A DNA stretch of 64,000 bases from Urechis unicinctus. Lineage: Eukaryota > Annelida > Polychaeta > Xenopneusta > Urechidae. Positions within the stretch are counted from its first letter, which is position 1. The number at the start of each line of letters is the position of its first letter. The position numbers and the translations under genes are program-made. The notes under the pieces are model-generated. The model was given only the letters and a program-made list of their open reading frames with translations, was not told the DNA's origin and did not search any database. Shown here one piece after another: positions 40,210 to 54,430 of this stretch. The DNA is taken from contig CM067344.1 of the NCBI GenBank assembly GCA_034190875.2, positions 14,308,801 to 14,372,800 of the forward strand, read 5' to 3'.

Positions 40210-40650
40210 ATGGTCAAGGAAAGCTGGCAATGTTATTGTATTATTGAAGCAACGGGTGATAGCGATGTAAACGCATTGCCAATCCTCACCTGCTACTAGC
40301 AATGAATGCTTTACAGATTAGTATACCTCTGCTAGCTGTTTTGTTTCGACACATGTTAGCGTATCAAATACAATCGTGAAAGAACTTCTACGTTGATTCA
40401 TTGATAAACTGTCAACATGGGCGTAACTTGTCATATTATCTAGCAGATACTGACACTAGAGAGAATACAATTATTCGCGAATAAATGGTATCGATGGTGC
40501 CTGTCACCTAATACGGAATACAAAGGAATACTCTATGACGATCTGTTATCATGCCTTTTCCGAGGATTCGGTCATCAACAGGTCATGCAAGCTCATTGAG
40601 CATCCTCTGGGATATTCATTTGCCTCATTTGTACAATAGAAACAACCACA
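40210..40650 (+). pseudogene. Frameshifted copy of the 20,612-21,097 frame
   Basis: Aligns with 20,612-21,050 of c1 through most of its length, with early identity over the first 20 codons. It carries an inserted block near 40,275, a single-base loss near 40,378 giving an early stop, and further small deletions near 40,450 and 40,530. If the c1 frame was ever a gene, this copy is dead. If not, this is simply diverged repeat DNA. Confidence 0.2.
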
Positions 40651-40714
40651 TTCAATATCCGATTACGTTCTATTTGATCTCAGATTTAGGACAACGACTG
40701 GCTAAATAATTAGA

Positions 40715-41330
40715 CTGATACGGCACCGTATCCTTCCAGTGGAGGCAATGAGCGTGTAGGCGTCCACCTCGGGTATTACTTAAGCCATGCCTCTTTCAAG
40801 CGTGTTCCAGACTCTTTCTTGTTAGGCATGCCAATGCTTAGCGGGATCAGCTCAGTTGCTGACCCGTCTGGCCACAGCCCGCTTTAGGGCTAATTCTCCC
40901 AGCAGGGTGCCTCCAAGTTTGTGCGATTCAATCGGTAGTCCCAATTAACAGTAGTCCTGCCATGTTCAGAGTCTTCATAGATTTGAGCCTTTCAGTTATT
41001 TGTACATGTCTTAAGGGTTCGAGTAACTTGTATGTTGAGGAAGGGGTGAGCGTTAACCCAAACCCCCAATCCCGGTGTACACCTCGGCCGCCTGCAAGGA
41101 AACACTTCTGAGGCGTTCGTGGTGAGAGAATTTTAGTTTTGATCATCCGACTGGGAGCCGGGTTCACAATTTAAGTATTTCACAGCAGGAAGGTACTCTC
41201 GCTTTCAACCAGTACTTTTATTTAGAGAATACCCGCGCCATAAGTAAGCAAAGTTACTTAACATTTCAACAATCAGCGATCAATACCACAGTCAGGTCAG
41301 TTGAGGTCTAATTAAACCCACCAGAGAATA
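40715..41330. mobile_element. GC-richer insertion of unknown type
   Basis: At 40,715 the alignment of c2 with c1 (21,170) breaks and base composition rises clearly above the surroundings, especially 40,740-41,170. The segment contains a small hairpin at 40,840-40,865 (GGGATCAGC pairing with GCTGACCC). A minus-strand frame of 79 codons lies at 40,928-41,167 and resembles nothing I know. I could not find clear terminal repeats or a target-site duplication. It may be an old transposon fragment or an unrelated genomic insert, and both ends are approximate. Confidence 0.35.
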
Positions 41331-44300
41331 CCTTCGTCTGCAAATTGATCGACTTGTGTTTTCATTACTCTGTTGAAATCGTTCCGACTTGCATAACAGG
41401 CAAAGAGGGTCTTCAGATATTGAACATTAACTTGTCACGAATTTGCATAATTTCTGACAGTAGGGATATCTTAAAATCTCATAATCATCCTCTTTTAGAG
41501 CTCTGATTTGATCACAAATATGGCAGCATGATGTCAATCACACACTGCGAGTTCTGCAAATATGTATTACACTCAATTAGAATGTCCAAAGGGTAGGATC
41601 CTCTGATGCTATACACAATTGATATTGAAGCAGCGATTAACCAGACTCAAGGATGATACGCTGATGATGCGAAAATGGACTCTCTTGGTTGCTCGTGATT
41701 TAGTAAGGTAATTAACTCACGCCAAATAAGATCCCGATATGGCACGATTATCAGGGCACTATGAATATTATCTTCATTGTGATCTGATCCCTTATTCACT
41801 TGACGTTGCACATCAAAATCACGTGCAATCCGTGTGTATTTAACTTATTTTACAAGGTACTCACGTTGTAGGGATTCTTTGTTATAATATCAGATTTCAA
41901 CAGTTACACAAACACTCATCCCTGCTTAATACTGTCCAATACCGTGTTTAAAGGCCTAACTCTTCATAAAATATGTTAATCATTGGACTATTTTGTTTGG
42001 AGAATTATGTACGCGAGGCTAATAAAATTGCAGAAAGAAATATGGAACCATTTAGCACCGGCGGTCAGTTTTACATCATCGCATTAGAGTTTGACCAATG
42101 ATATAGAGCAATATTGACATGAGCAAACATCAGCCTTTGTGCTTTTTTTTGGTCCTGATTAAAAAAATGCACTTTGCTTTATTATACAATTATAAAGAGA
42201 AAATTCATACTTGGTCATTTTTGTCTCTGTCCGATGAATTATGAAAGAAGCGCTGCTGTCGGTTAGGAATGAATGCCTGATACGTTATATTATCATACAG
42301 CGCAGGTGATCAATATTGTCCATATTATGTAAATGTGAATAATAGAACATATTCCTTCATCTGTCATGTTTGTTATATTAATATTGCTATAGGGAACATA
42401 CGAGCCGACGTATTATCCCGGAAGTGCCAACCGCAGTTTAGTAGACATAAATAGTTGTCAAAGATCCTAAATGACACTTAGTATGAGTGGCACGTTGCGT
42501 CACGCAATGCAGTGGAAATTTTATAAATTGCCGCCGTTATCAATTATGCGGTAGTTTTAACACAACGTAAATATAGTCGAATTGAGTTGTCAACGAGTAA
42601 AAACATGCCTTTATGCTGTATCAACGTCATACGTGTGGGGTGTGGAGTGAATTTGTAAGTTGTATTGATATCAATCATAACGTTGATCCAGTTATTGCCT
42701 ATCCTAAAACTAGCAACGGTAGGAACACGCAACCCAATCATGTTTTTTTGCAGTAATCTAAATAAGTATGCATCACTTTTTATCAATATCATGCCTCGCG
42801 AAGCACGCCACCATGCGAAGGTTTAGATTGTTCTAAGAATGCTAGCGCCATTGACTTGTTTTATAGCAACCAAAGACTGAGATGTTTTCGGAGGCATTGA
42901 ATATATTTGTAGAAAATTTTCGCTTGTTAATAGGACTTCCATTCCTTTATTGAATGATCGATGGGTGTTGATATTCTGCATTATAGGATTATCATATGAG
43001 TAGCAAGGGCCAGCTGATGCTGCGGACAATGTGTCTATTCTTCATTAAAGGAAACACTGGTAACAACTTACTTAGCTAAAGCAAATAGAGTTCCTGCCAA
43101 AGAATTAAGGGACCTGCAATATCATATCTACAGTGGGAAAGGATACCGCATCAAAATAAAGGCATACATCATTAAAGTAGCAAATAGCAAACCTTGATCG
43201 ATATTAAACTCACTATAAAGACGCCATGGTAGAACGAGCAGAAGTTATAGAAGTCTATCTACAATGAATGCAAACATCGGATTCCAATCTGAAGCGTATC
43301 TTGAAGAGATAATCAAATACATATATGTCCGGCATTAAAACAAATAAAAGCAGCCTGTTGGTGGACATGTTTTTTCGCTCTCTTGCAGATGCATGGAATT
43401 GATTGCGTTAATTTGGAAAGGGACAAGAGACAACTGAAACAAACCACAAATCTGACCAGAACACGGCAAAAAAAATCATTACCAATTGTTGGCAAAAGCA
43501 AGTTGCACCTGAAATTGCAGGCTTATGTCAGTACTAAGATTGGGTAGAACTCTTTGCTAAATGTTTTGAAACGATTGATGTACTCCGGAAGCGTGAAGGA
43601 ACAATTAACTTTCATGTTCTTTCATTACAGTAAAAACGCGTGCGTGAACCCTAAAACGGACCACATCCCTTCTGAGATTGTGTCCGCCATTTGGCAAAGT
43701 AACAATGGTTAAGTCAAGCATATTCACAATGAGGAATTTGTTATTGATAGTTGTGAACGATATCCGTCTATAAGAGATTATTTCTAAAAAAATATAAATT
43801 CGATAATGGTAGCAGCTGGAAAAATAAATGACGCCTTACCATACTGACACATAACAATGACAATTACTTACATGTTGTCTAACTCAATTGATAATCCCTT
43901 TAGGTGCTGTTCACCAAGACTACAGCAAATAAGGCAATATATCCCCGCCAACCACAGGCTACACCATACAAGCTTGCAAAAATTTATCGACGCGGCTAGC
44001 ACGTGAAGCAGCAGTTAGATCCATTTGCTCAACCCTTTGATCTTTTTGTTGAAAACTTTGCTTCTTTATGCCAATTTTAGTGGCGACTTTTATTGAATCT
44101 ACGTAAGTGGAGATATCTTCCCATTAACGTATTTGCCCAGAGACTATGTGCTTCAGATACGACCACTCTCAAACGATAGCAGGCATGTGGTGCGCGAGTG
44201 TTGGATGCTTGAGACTCACAGAAGCACGACAGCAGTGCAAATATGCAAAGTAAGTGCTACAAGATTGTTGCCATACACGAAAGCAGGGCTCAGGGACCCA

Positions 44301-47039
44301 AGATAATCTTGTTGCGGCTACAAACGGAAAACATTGCTATCGTTAATTTTCATTCAACTGCCATTCCGGTGCAATATGTTCAGCCGCAGCTGGCCTCGCT
44401 TTATGAATCCGTAAAATGCTTCCCGCAAGATTCTTTGCATGATATCCAAGTCACCAATACAAATTTAGTGATATTATATCAGTTGGATATCATTTATTCC
44501 AACTTTTGGCTGCGTACGGCACTCATGTGAATGCCTCAACGCATACCATCGAATTGCCAAGAATAGTTTGCAAGATCTATTCATTCGTTGATCGTATGCA
44601 GGTATCATCTCAAGCCACTAATATTCATAAGATGAAACCTACAAATTGTTCAATGATTTGCCAAGCATCTGAATTGCATTTAGCGTGCATTTTCAACATA
44701 ATTATTTATAGGTAGAATATGCATTTAGCGATACATATGCAGATTAGTAACGAATACATCGTCACGTGTATCTTCTGCTGCATAATACGATGTTTACAAC
44801 GGAAGAACATAATGCATAGAAGTATATTTTAAGTTCATCATGTTTGGTGATTGTGCGGTATTATGTCAGGAATTATTCATGGCACCACACTGTAATATGC
44901 AATATGGGGTGATATAATATGACAGTACAGTATGATAATCACGTCTGTCATAGTATATGTACATAATGCCATGGACTCATTGCCATATGATATGCTTTAG
45001 TTCACCCAGGCATATTGATGAGTAGTTGTCCCCAGAGCTACAAATGTGAAGCCCATATAATCCAGTAGTCTACAAAACCATATAGTCATAGAGATCACCG
45101 CACAGAGAAGTACAACATACAATCTAGCCATCCAAGAGACTACAAAGTTCGTGGCACTGTGTAGTTCAAGGTGCTATGTAGCATTCTAGACCAACCCACG
45201 CACTGTGCAGGCTGCTGGACTATGCAGCGCTCGGTACGGTGTAGTTCAGTGGGGTGGGGGGCTCACGGCTAACAACGTCGGGATAATGTGAGCTTCATGT
45301 TACTATCTGGGGTTGCTGGAAAAATATGATACTTCAAAATGCTTTACAACCCTACCAAACAATCAATCCGTAATGGAGTTAGCTTTCTGAAAGTCACTGT
45401 TTCATCACAGCACTTGCACCATGTTCAGAATCTGCTTATGCTAAATCAAAAGGAACCTCTAGGACATTTTGCAGCCCCACCCCTCCACCTACATACTTGT
45501 AGTCCTTAAATCACATGACAGTAAGCATAACGAAATTTTAGTGTCGACGAATATGTATAAAGTTAAAAAAACCAAATACAATCATTCCCACTCGTTTAAC
45601 GTCTCGTAATAAACGATGGCAATATGACTTAATTTGTAAAGCAGTTATTGCCCAAAGGACTAATATCCTGTATGCAACAATGACGTACGATGCAGGATGG
45701 TAATTAGCGAGATGAATATCTAACTTTTTGTGCTCTGGAACTCAAAAAGTGACCTTTGGAACAAGCGTTAATTTAGACGTATTTCCGTAACGTTTATTGC
45801 TTGGCCTTATACAATCTGCATCATATTAGCTTTCTAGTTGTCCATTTTATTTGGTTGGAATTCTCGTGGTTGCTTTATTGGGAACAATACGCAAAGAAAG
45901 CATAGTAGCTGGACATATTTCAAGATTTAATGAAGACCATGAATAGTTCGCACAAGGTATTATTCATCTTGTTCCACTTAATCATTTCTAATGTTGCCTT
46001 TAATTCTCGTCGTAGAACACATTTCTTTAGTCAGATTTGTTTTAATAACGCACCAATATTGATTATTAATTTGCCAGTTAAAATCATATCCCCGACAAGT
46101 ATCTAGATGTAATCAATACAATTGCTGAGTGATGTTGTTCGTAATCGCTTGTTTAAATATAGCACTAAAGGGAGACAATACCTCCCCAAATATTACTTTG
46201 ATTGGGTTCATCAGATTTATGAAGTGTCACATATCTCATCATTAAGTAGCAAAAGAGTCCATTGTTCCTGATACAGATGAACAATTTCATTTTAAATATC
46301 TGTAATAAGCTTAACATTGTGGTTATAATCTACGATGCAGCTGTCGGTTCGCAGTGAAGACACCATCCAAAGAAATTGTACAGTAATTTCATTTTATATG
46401 GAATCAATGATAGCAATAATGGATAAACGCTGGGATTTCAAAGTGTAGTACGATGAAAACTATCAAGTTAAAGCCATTGGGAAACACTGTTTTCTAAACA
46501 TAAACCGACAGTATATATAAGGCATTTCTACACTTTTGAAATCGTTTACATTTGCTGCTAAGGTATAGCATTTCCTGGAATCATTGGATTTGTTTGCTTA
46601 TGTGACTAACACAAAGATAGTTTTCATAGCACTTTCCACAAATTGCACCGTTTTCACTTACGATGTAGTCTTAACAAAACACGAACATATTTATCCGATG
46701 CATCAGAGAGATTAATAAGCTATGTCATTCTTTTATTTGATTGTAGGAGGTGGAATGTATAAGTCAGTTGTATAAGTATGAATAAAGGTGGTAATAGAAT
46801 TATTTCTTACCATTGAGCTTACAACTGTACGAACTCGCAACTGTGTCCCTGAAGTTAGAAAATCCAATCACATATCCATCCTATTCCATCAGTTTCATGC
46901 CTCGCGTAACGTGCATTCGACGTAGGTACCGACTGGAATTCCAGATTGATCCAAAGTTAGAATGGATGCATGCAGACATCCATGCAAGGATGCATGTATG
47001 TTTGAATGTATGTATGTTTGTATGTATTTATGTATAAAC

Positions 47040-47300
47040 GAGTCGGGTTGGCTACTGCAACACCGAATTCTACAGAAGTGGTCTTTGTATTGTCCTCACG
47101 ACATATGTCTTACCGGGAAGTCTGAAATCGATAGCTGTGAATCCAATAGCGCCCTGATCTCATTTGCGTCTGCTCTACCCTATCTGCGATACCATGCTGT
47201 AGTTGGCACCCTCCTTGACGACCAGTGTAATGATACTCAGCCACGTGAACCGCTAGCAAGCGAGTACTAGACACTCAAAGAGGTATTCGGGAGATGACGA
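47040..47300. repeat. Diverged module-c fragment
   Basis: Matches 18,030-18,280 of c1 (and c2 near 38,385-38,750) in order: GAATTCTACAG, AAATCGATA followed by GTGAATC, CTTGACGACCAGTGTAAT, GATACTCA or ACTCA, and GGGAGATG followed by AGGATC. It is clearly more diverged than c1 is from c2. A 102-codon frame at 46,962-47,270 overlaps it and is probably fortuitous. Confidence 0.6.
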
Positions 47301-50300
47301 AAGAATAAGGATCGATTATGAAAATAGAATATGTGGTCCTCAGTTTTCATGCAGCTGTAGAATTGTCGTATATCCTCGAAGTACCATGTTAATCTCGAAT
47401 GATCGAGTTTCTGTCTCTTTCCGGTTAGGTTAATGTCGACGTCGCTGTAGTATATGCTTATGATCGGATTTGACCAGGCAATTTCAAAGCCATAAATATT
47501 TGAAGAGTATTATTAGTCCCCCAATGTTATTCATAGAATACTGCTCCCGTGATAATAATTATATCCTTGACATGATAATATTGATTTTAATTACATTTCA
47601 ATGTTTGTGAATTTAATACCGATTTCGTATTTTATGTCATTCCATAATATTCGATCTTCTAGTACTATCAAGTGTCATTTATACTTGTTCGTAAAATGGA
47701 GGCGATTGTACAGAAATATTCACGAAGTCCGCATCAGCAAACCTTTTCCAAGCCTATTCATGACCAAATTGACCGTATTCCATATGCTTCGTTTATCTGC
47801 CGAAGACGGCTGCGGCAAAGGTTTATATTATTGTGACCAACCTGTTACCGTAGCTTTAGTGATTTCAATTTCCAACATCTAACTTACGTACTCAAGGGAC
47901 GGACACACCGGTTGGCTTCATGGTAACCAAATAAAGTACAGTATGACATTCCACAGACGCCGGCTCATGTTTAAGATGTCAAACAGCTATTCATGCCGTC
48001 CATGAAGTAAAGACGCAACAGTCACAGAGACCAACATTATTTATGATGTGTACGTGGTTACTGTTGTTTGACATATTTTGTCCAAGTAAAATATTTCACG
48101 GTCACAAACGTCGTTCGGTATATTAACTCTGAAATGATTAAGTAATTATTATGATGAAAGTTTTAAATTTGTTAAGTGCATACCAATTCGCGTTTTCTGT
48201 TGCCAACGTATCAAACTGCTGTTGAACATGCAAACTATTGTGGCTACCATTGTATTTCCCCTACATGGAAATGTAGTGATGCATAGCGATGGTATTCGTT
48301 CCCTTGTTTGGCACTTTCAATGAATTCACTTTATGCACTTCTTTCTTCTGTCTGCCACACAGTAACCAGAGATCTGCCAATTAATTTATCAATCAGTATG
48401 AGAGCCTACATGGCCACGATGTTGATGGCACATGATTGATTCCACATTTGCTAAGTGCATGCTGTGAGCAAGTACGTCATATCCAACTTCTTGCATCGTA
48501 AAAATTGCACCCGATCTCATTGGACTTAAGACGAAACTGCACTTTATTGGTTCATCTTATTGGACGACATCCTCCTCACAACCTACTCGTGATAGACCAG
48601 CGCAACTTCACTACCGGGTGATAACCGAGAGCACAATCGGTCTAATCCCCATATCTTTATCACGCTCTGTGCTGTCAGCCAGTGACGTCGCAAAAACATT
48701 CATGGATGAGGCCACGCGTAACAACGTTGTATGTTGTACATTTGTTTCGTCAAAGCAGTGATCATTTGAACGATACTCGACACGTTATATGTTAACAATA
48801 TTATGCTGAAAAAAATCGACTGAACACAATGACATCAAAAGAATATACAGTCAAAGTTCGTGCATAAATTAGTAGATTAAACAAACCTCACTTGTCGAAA
48901 AATATACCAGTGTTTTAAGATATATTTTAGTTGTAGAATTCGCCCGAAAGGACTATCCAATCAAATATCATCGAGGTTATCTTAATGTGAACCTCATCGG
49001 CTGAATGTAAACTATCTAGACATAATAAAGCGTGGTTTATATCAGGCAGCACGCATGTTAATGTGGCATATTCATCAAGGTGACACGCAATATGACTTGC
49101 GGCAAATGTGATCCCTGACAATCTCGTGATCGAAAAGTTATGCAGCGTGTTGTCTCAGTAGTCTACATCGACTGCGTGTAACCATAACACTAACTGACTT
49201 TAGGCAGTCACTTCAGAACGGTGAATAACTACCGATCGTTTGAAATACACGTTTGGGAGGTCCCAAAGTTTTGACCTGATCCTCACGTCATTCACCTGCC
49301 ACATGTTCAGTATAAGCATATATCTTACTAACGTTCTGACAATACGCTTATTCATCTTGACCTTAGGAGGCGAAATAGCTGTTTGGCTACCTGATCTGCG
49401 TTATTCACATGCTATTTCCGTTTTCATAATATTCGCCTTTAGTGTGTAGCAACTGAGCCCAGTGCTGCACTTCGTAATACATTGATACCTCATATGTCAT
49501 TGGGTGTTTTACTTTACTCGCATACATAAACATGAACATGCCTCATTTGTCATTTATATATTCCAGATCATTTTTCAAAGAACCTTCTGTTGATGTCGAG
49601 TGCTTCGCGTGTTACACACAAAACAAGATGTATTTAGAGAGAGCCTTCTGTAGATGTCGTTAACGCAGACGCTCCTTTCATTTATACTCAATATTCCATG
49701 GGTCCTCCTCATGAAACCAGTCCTGCAGCTGTAATTGGCTTACCGATCACAGGCGACCTGGATACATACCGAATACAACAAGGCAGGTATATATTGAATA
49801 ACATTTCAGTAATTTAAATAGGATGATGTACATAAATCATCGGTTAGCCCTGACAGCATAATACCGTATTATAAACATTGTACTGCAGCAGTTCAAACAT
49901 ACATGTCAATCAATCATAACTTATTATCATGAACGATTACTTATACATTTATAGTGATACTTATACAAATTGTCTTGATGGTATTCTGTCACTGACTGAA
50001 ATATTCCTTAACGTTTATCATCACAAATAAGTAACATGTATATTATAAATCGCATACCAAAGTCTGCTATACTATCAAAATGCAACGCTGAGTATGTCCA
50101 TCAGCGATATCTAATTTTTTTAGCTTTCATTACAATCTGGTTTTCTGGTGTGCAGGTTTTCCTCCCTTTGTAACATTCACATGGCCAACATAGTCCATCT
50201 TTGTAAAAGAGGTAATGCAATCAAAGCTGATTGGTCTGTCTGCTAAAAATACACTCCAGTTATTTGAACAGGTAATAGCAAAATATTGTATAATGTTGGT

Positions 50301-51016
50301 TTCCGCAATTGTTGTTCAGTATCATACCTATTTGATGGCACGCTGGGATGTCACAAAAGTCAAATCTTGTTGCTGGGTCAGTCGTATAACACCAGGAGTA
50401 TCTATCAATAGCACAGGAATCGGAACGGCGGTAGTTGGCAGCATCGCCTACAGTTTTGTCCGGTAAACATCTATATGATATCAATCTTTTTGCGGGAAAA
50501 TTAGGCTGATTGGAGACCCACCCGAAAGGTTATATCAATACGTCTATAACATATCCCTCAAAGAAGATATTTACTATCAATTGAAAACTGTATATTTAAA
50601 AACGCAATCTTATATGGAAATGACAGCAATGATAACTAACTATGGAGGTGGTAAATTAACCGAAAACATAATAGCAGGACACTTTCCTTTGGCATTGAAT
50701 CCGTTCCATGTGACGTTGATGCCAACTAAAAAGATTGATAGTGCAATGGGCAAAGTGACGCAATCCTTTGCTGTACACGTTTAAACAAGTGAGCAATACT
50801 GACAATCAAATAAGTAGAAATCGTGTTGGTCAATTAGCCAAGGAGCAAGACATTACGGGAAACTATTGTGATTTTCCCAAGCCATTCATGCTTCAAGGTG
50901 CTATGCAAAGGAAAGTCCTAAGTGGATAGCAAACATCTGGTAATCATGGGCGACTTGGCTATGAACGTGTCATTCATGATGGTAATTCATTGCTCAGCTC
51001 TTGCAAGTTAGGTTAT

Positions 51017-51082
51017 ATACATACATACATACATACATACATACATACATACATACATACATACATACATACATACATACAT
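51017..51082. repeat. (ATAC)n microsatellite
   Basis: About 16 perfect ATAC units, 66 bp, inside the diverged interior block. It has no counterpart at a homologous site. Confidence 0.97.
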
Positions 51083-54000
51083 GCATGTAATGAAATAACT
51101 TGTGCATTGCTAATTAATGCCTCTTCCCAAAATATAATGGGTGATTAATAATCTGTTGCCACATTGAGTCAGTCAAGATGATAAATGGCCTTAATGCACC
51201 GATTCTGTTGGTGCCTTAAGTTCAGATAGGGATTGTATCTCTTGTGTTTGAAAGGCATTGCTACCACACTTATTCACGCAACTCATTACTCATTCACATA
51301 ACCTGTACGCACTATTGTTTTTACCCAGACAAAAGTCCTTCCACACAGCACAAATACATATTTTTATTTGTTAGGTATCTTTTAAAAACGTTATGAATTT
51401 CATATGGAAGCTTTCGTCTATGCTTCATGAAGTGTTTCTAAAAACAAAGATCATCATGTTATTGTTTAAGAGAACAGTAGACAAATGATACAGATCATGT
51501 TTCTATATGTTTTGTCGCGGATCCGTGGAACTGAAGAATGGTATTGATGAAGTGATATGGTTGGAAGCTCAGCGCAAAACTCAATTTTGCCGATGCACGA
51601 AAGAATAGAATAGAATATTGATTTCATCCTTCCATTTTCAGATGCTTGCGTTATTAATTCAACATTACATTACTGGAACTTGACAATAACATACTTGGTC
51701 AGCTTCTCCATGCAGGCTGAACAACAACAGCATCCACAACCGTAGGTTAGTCACACAAAGCTTGATAGGCGTTACCGTTTTATTCATAGGAGGAGTGCAT
51801 GAATGTTTAATCTTATAGACTTTCCCTCTGCTTATGCTTATTACAGCAATTCCTTTTGGATCCCGATCTCCGGAATATACACCTGTACGTCACAGCCATG
51901 TAATGAGTCACCCGTTAGTCTGCAAAAAAGTCTTCTGTCCGGTGTAAAATACCAATAACCAATGCAGGTAGGCTTTACTTATGCAGTACTTAGATTGCTA
52001 CTTACGATTTACACAATTTACATTCATCCAATCATCTGCGTCCATTTGCTAACTAATATTGTTGGGTTTAGAGTAGGATACGACTGACAGTTTGCCTAGC
52101 GGTTTCATCAGTGGCGGTGTTTGACGCAAAGAGAAATAGGCACACAAGGTGAATTATTGATGAGCAATAAAACCAAAACAACAGGCATCCTTAAGCAGTA
52201 ATGACCAAAGCCATTTTTTTTTAGTTAATGCGTCTTTTATGGTGAAATGCAGCACTTCATGTACTTTGATAAGACACCGACATAACATTCGCCACGGGCC
52301 TGTTGCATATGGATTTCCACCCATTAAGGTATCGTGCGATGGCAATGGCTAGTTTATCTCCGTCATACGTCATACATAAGTAATACAATTGTACAGCTAA
52401 ATGGCGATTGTGGGGTTGTTGTTCCTATAGGAGTGGCATTCACGTTTATGATATTGTGTAATGGGATTTGTTTCGACTGGGGAACGATGTACTGAGGAAA
52501 TATTCAACGAGGGCTTCATAAAATTGGTTTTATTACAGGTCTGAATAGAAATCACCGTAGATAATGACCAATACAGCTGTGTCTTAGGAGCTTGACTCTA
52601 GGCGACAACGAACGGAATTGCATGGCAGCCTTAAAGGGGATGGGATAAGGTCTTTGGGTACAGAACCTCCTTGTTGCAGACACAGATTGACGGTAGCTAC
52701 TTGTTCATTAACCCCAACAAGGGTTTGAAGTGATCGGGAGGTTTTCCATGTCAGTAATTAGGTCCTTACAATTGCTTGCAGTGCTGATTATATGTGCTGT
52801 CATAGTCAATGCTAGAGGCTAGCCATTTACATAATTGTGTGGCTGTATTTTTAACACTTGAGTAACATTATGTCGTTAGTAGCAGGTCTGGTCCTCACCA
52901 CAATGCTGGCAATCAATATTGCAATGGAAACAATGTTGTGCGAGGACTATTCCAATCATTATTGAGTACTCCAACGTTAGCCAGTTAATCGATTTACAGT
53001 AAATACGGGAAGTGCAGGGATGGAATTATTCATATAGAGCAACCACGGCCACCATTTAGACATTTTTGACTCATACCGATGATTGTCTCTGTCCGTGCCA
53101 TTCGGTCGTCGTCACGGCACACTTACCAACCACACAGCACATAGCAAAGTAGATTATAAAAAAACAAGCAAATGGGACTCCAATAGAATAAAGTGGCAGT
53201 TGCTTAGATAGCGCAAAAGCCAGGCGTTTATATATAGCAAAGATTAGTATTGGCTCGAGGAGAAAAGCAAAATTAATAAAACTTCGAAAAAAATGCAACC
53301 AAAATGAAGTCGTCTTCATTTGCACTGCATCGCAACTATACTTAGCAATCAATCATATCCCAGCACCGAGCAAGATCATGTAAAAAGAAACAAACGCACC
53401 TCAAGGGCGTTTTGAGCAGCTGACCAGTCGGCCCACCTTTGAAGTAATACATAGCATGGCATACATGTATATGGGAACAACGGCTAGAGCCATTGAGGAA
53501 GCAGGGAAAGGGGTCTCGACAGGCTTCTATAAGAATGTTAAAAAGACGTACACATAGTATCATCTGATATCCTGTTGTGACATGCCCTAGCACAAGGTGA
53601 ACTTATGGAATATTAAATTGCTGTAATTAAATGATGTAATAGCATGATCCTTTGGTACTGATTTCATAATGCTGTTTTTATGCGTCATGTGTTGACGATA
53701 TTTATTCCGGTCAAGCCGTAACAAGAAGGTTAATTTTATAACGCCTGGACTGCTCTTTGAGGTTTGATGGTCTACGTGCGCCTCCGTGATGTTTTGTAAT
53801 TGGGAATGTCTATAGGCGAAGAAGGCTGAGGTACAAATGCTTAAAATAAGGATGTGCTCTAGGGGAACTACTTTTAAAGCTGCCATGGATTCTCTCAACA
53901 TAATCTGGATTCGGCTTGTGTGATTCTCTATAATACACAGTCAAACCAATATGGAAGAGGAGAAACGTGTCATATGCGTTTCGTTTGCATTAGCGAATCA

Positions 54001-54344
54001 GGGGTTATTGAAAATAATAAAGTGGACTTCAATTGACATGAGAGAATTGCAGTTTAATATGCCACTTAGTACAGTAATGTTATAGAGATAGTGAAAATAA
54101 TGTTATCGATTCTAGAGACCAAAACGTTTTGGGATGATGTCTCAGTTCTTTTGACCGTTCGTATGACGAGGATGTGAACAATATAACCTTTATTACGGTG
54201 CTGAAGTATACGAACAATTTATAGTTTGAGCGTTTATTACCTAGTATCAGTGTCATATTCTGTCATGCTGGTGACAATCTTAGACAACATTCGTCATTCA
54301 CTGCCTACATCGGGTGTTATTTGACCATTATTGTACGGCGTTGT

Positions 54345-54430
54345 GTAAACATCGATGTATGATAACTGGCGGGATATTCCTCGTCATGTTTCAAGTGTTT
54401 TTCAACACAGGCTGTTATCTCGAGAAGAAT
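54345..54430. repeat. Second diverged module-c fragment
   Basis: Matches 19,480-19,565 of c1 through GGGATATTCCTC, TCATRYTTCA and GCTGTTATCTCG at similar spacing. It lies 7.3 kb after the 47,040 fragment, whereas the corresponding sites in c1 are 1.45 kb apart, so this stretch has been expanded by insertions or rearranged. Confidence 0.45.

Larger units (their letters stand above)
33830..40715. repeat. Module c2, conserved part
   Basis: Second c-type copy. It follows c1 in order from 12,040 to 21,170, but is shorter through many small deletions (about 6.9 kb against 9.1 kb). Core K is truncated here (34,207-34,280), missing the central block with the CCCATCGACCC motif. The (CAT)n at 36,541-36,603 is longer than in c1. 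Collinearity with c1 stops near 40,715, where a GC-richer insert begins, so the c tail with element T is not seen. No intact gene is recognisable, and the copy of the 161-codon frame of c1 is frameshifted here. Confidence 0.72.

Noticed and set aside
41640-41690. CTGATGA followed closely by GAAA, hammerhead-ribozyme-like
   Set aside because: Only three bases separate the two motifs, so no stem II can form, and flanking stems are not complementary.
44243-44530. 95-codon plus-strand frame
   Set aside because: No recognisable motif. Its length is ordinary for chance frames in 64 kb, and no second copy supports it.
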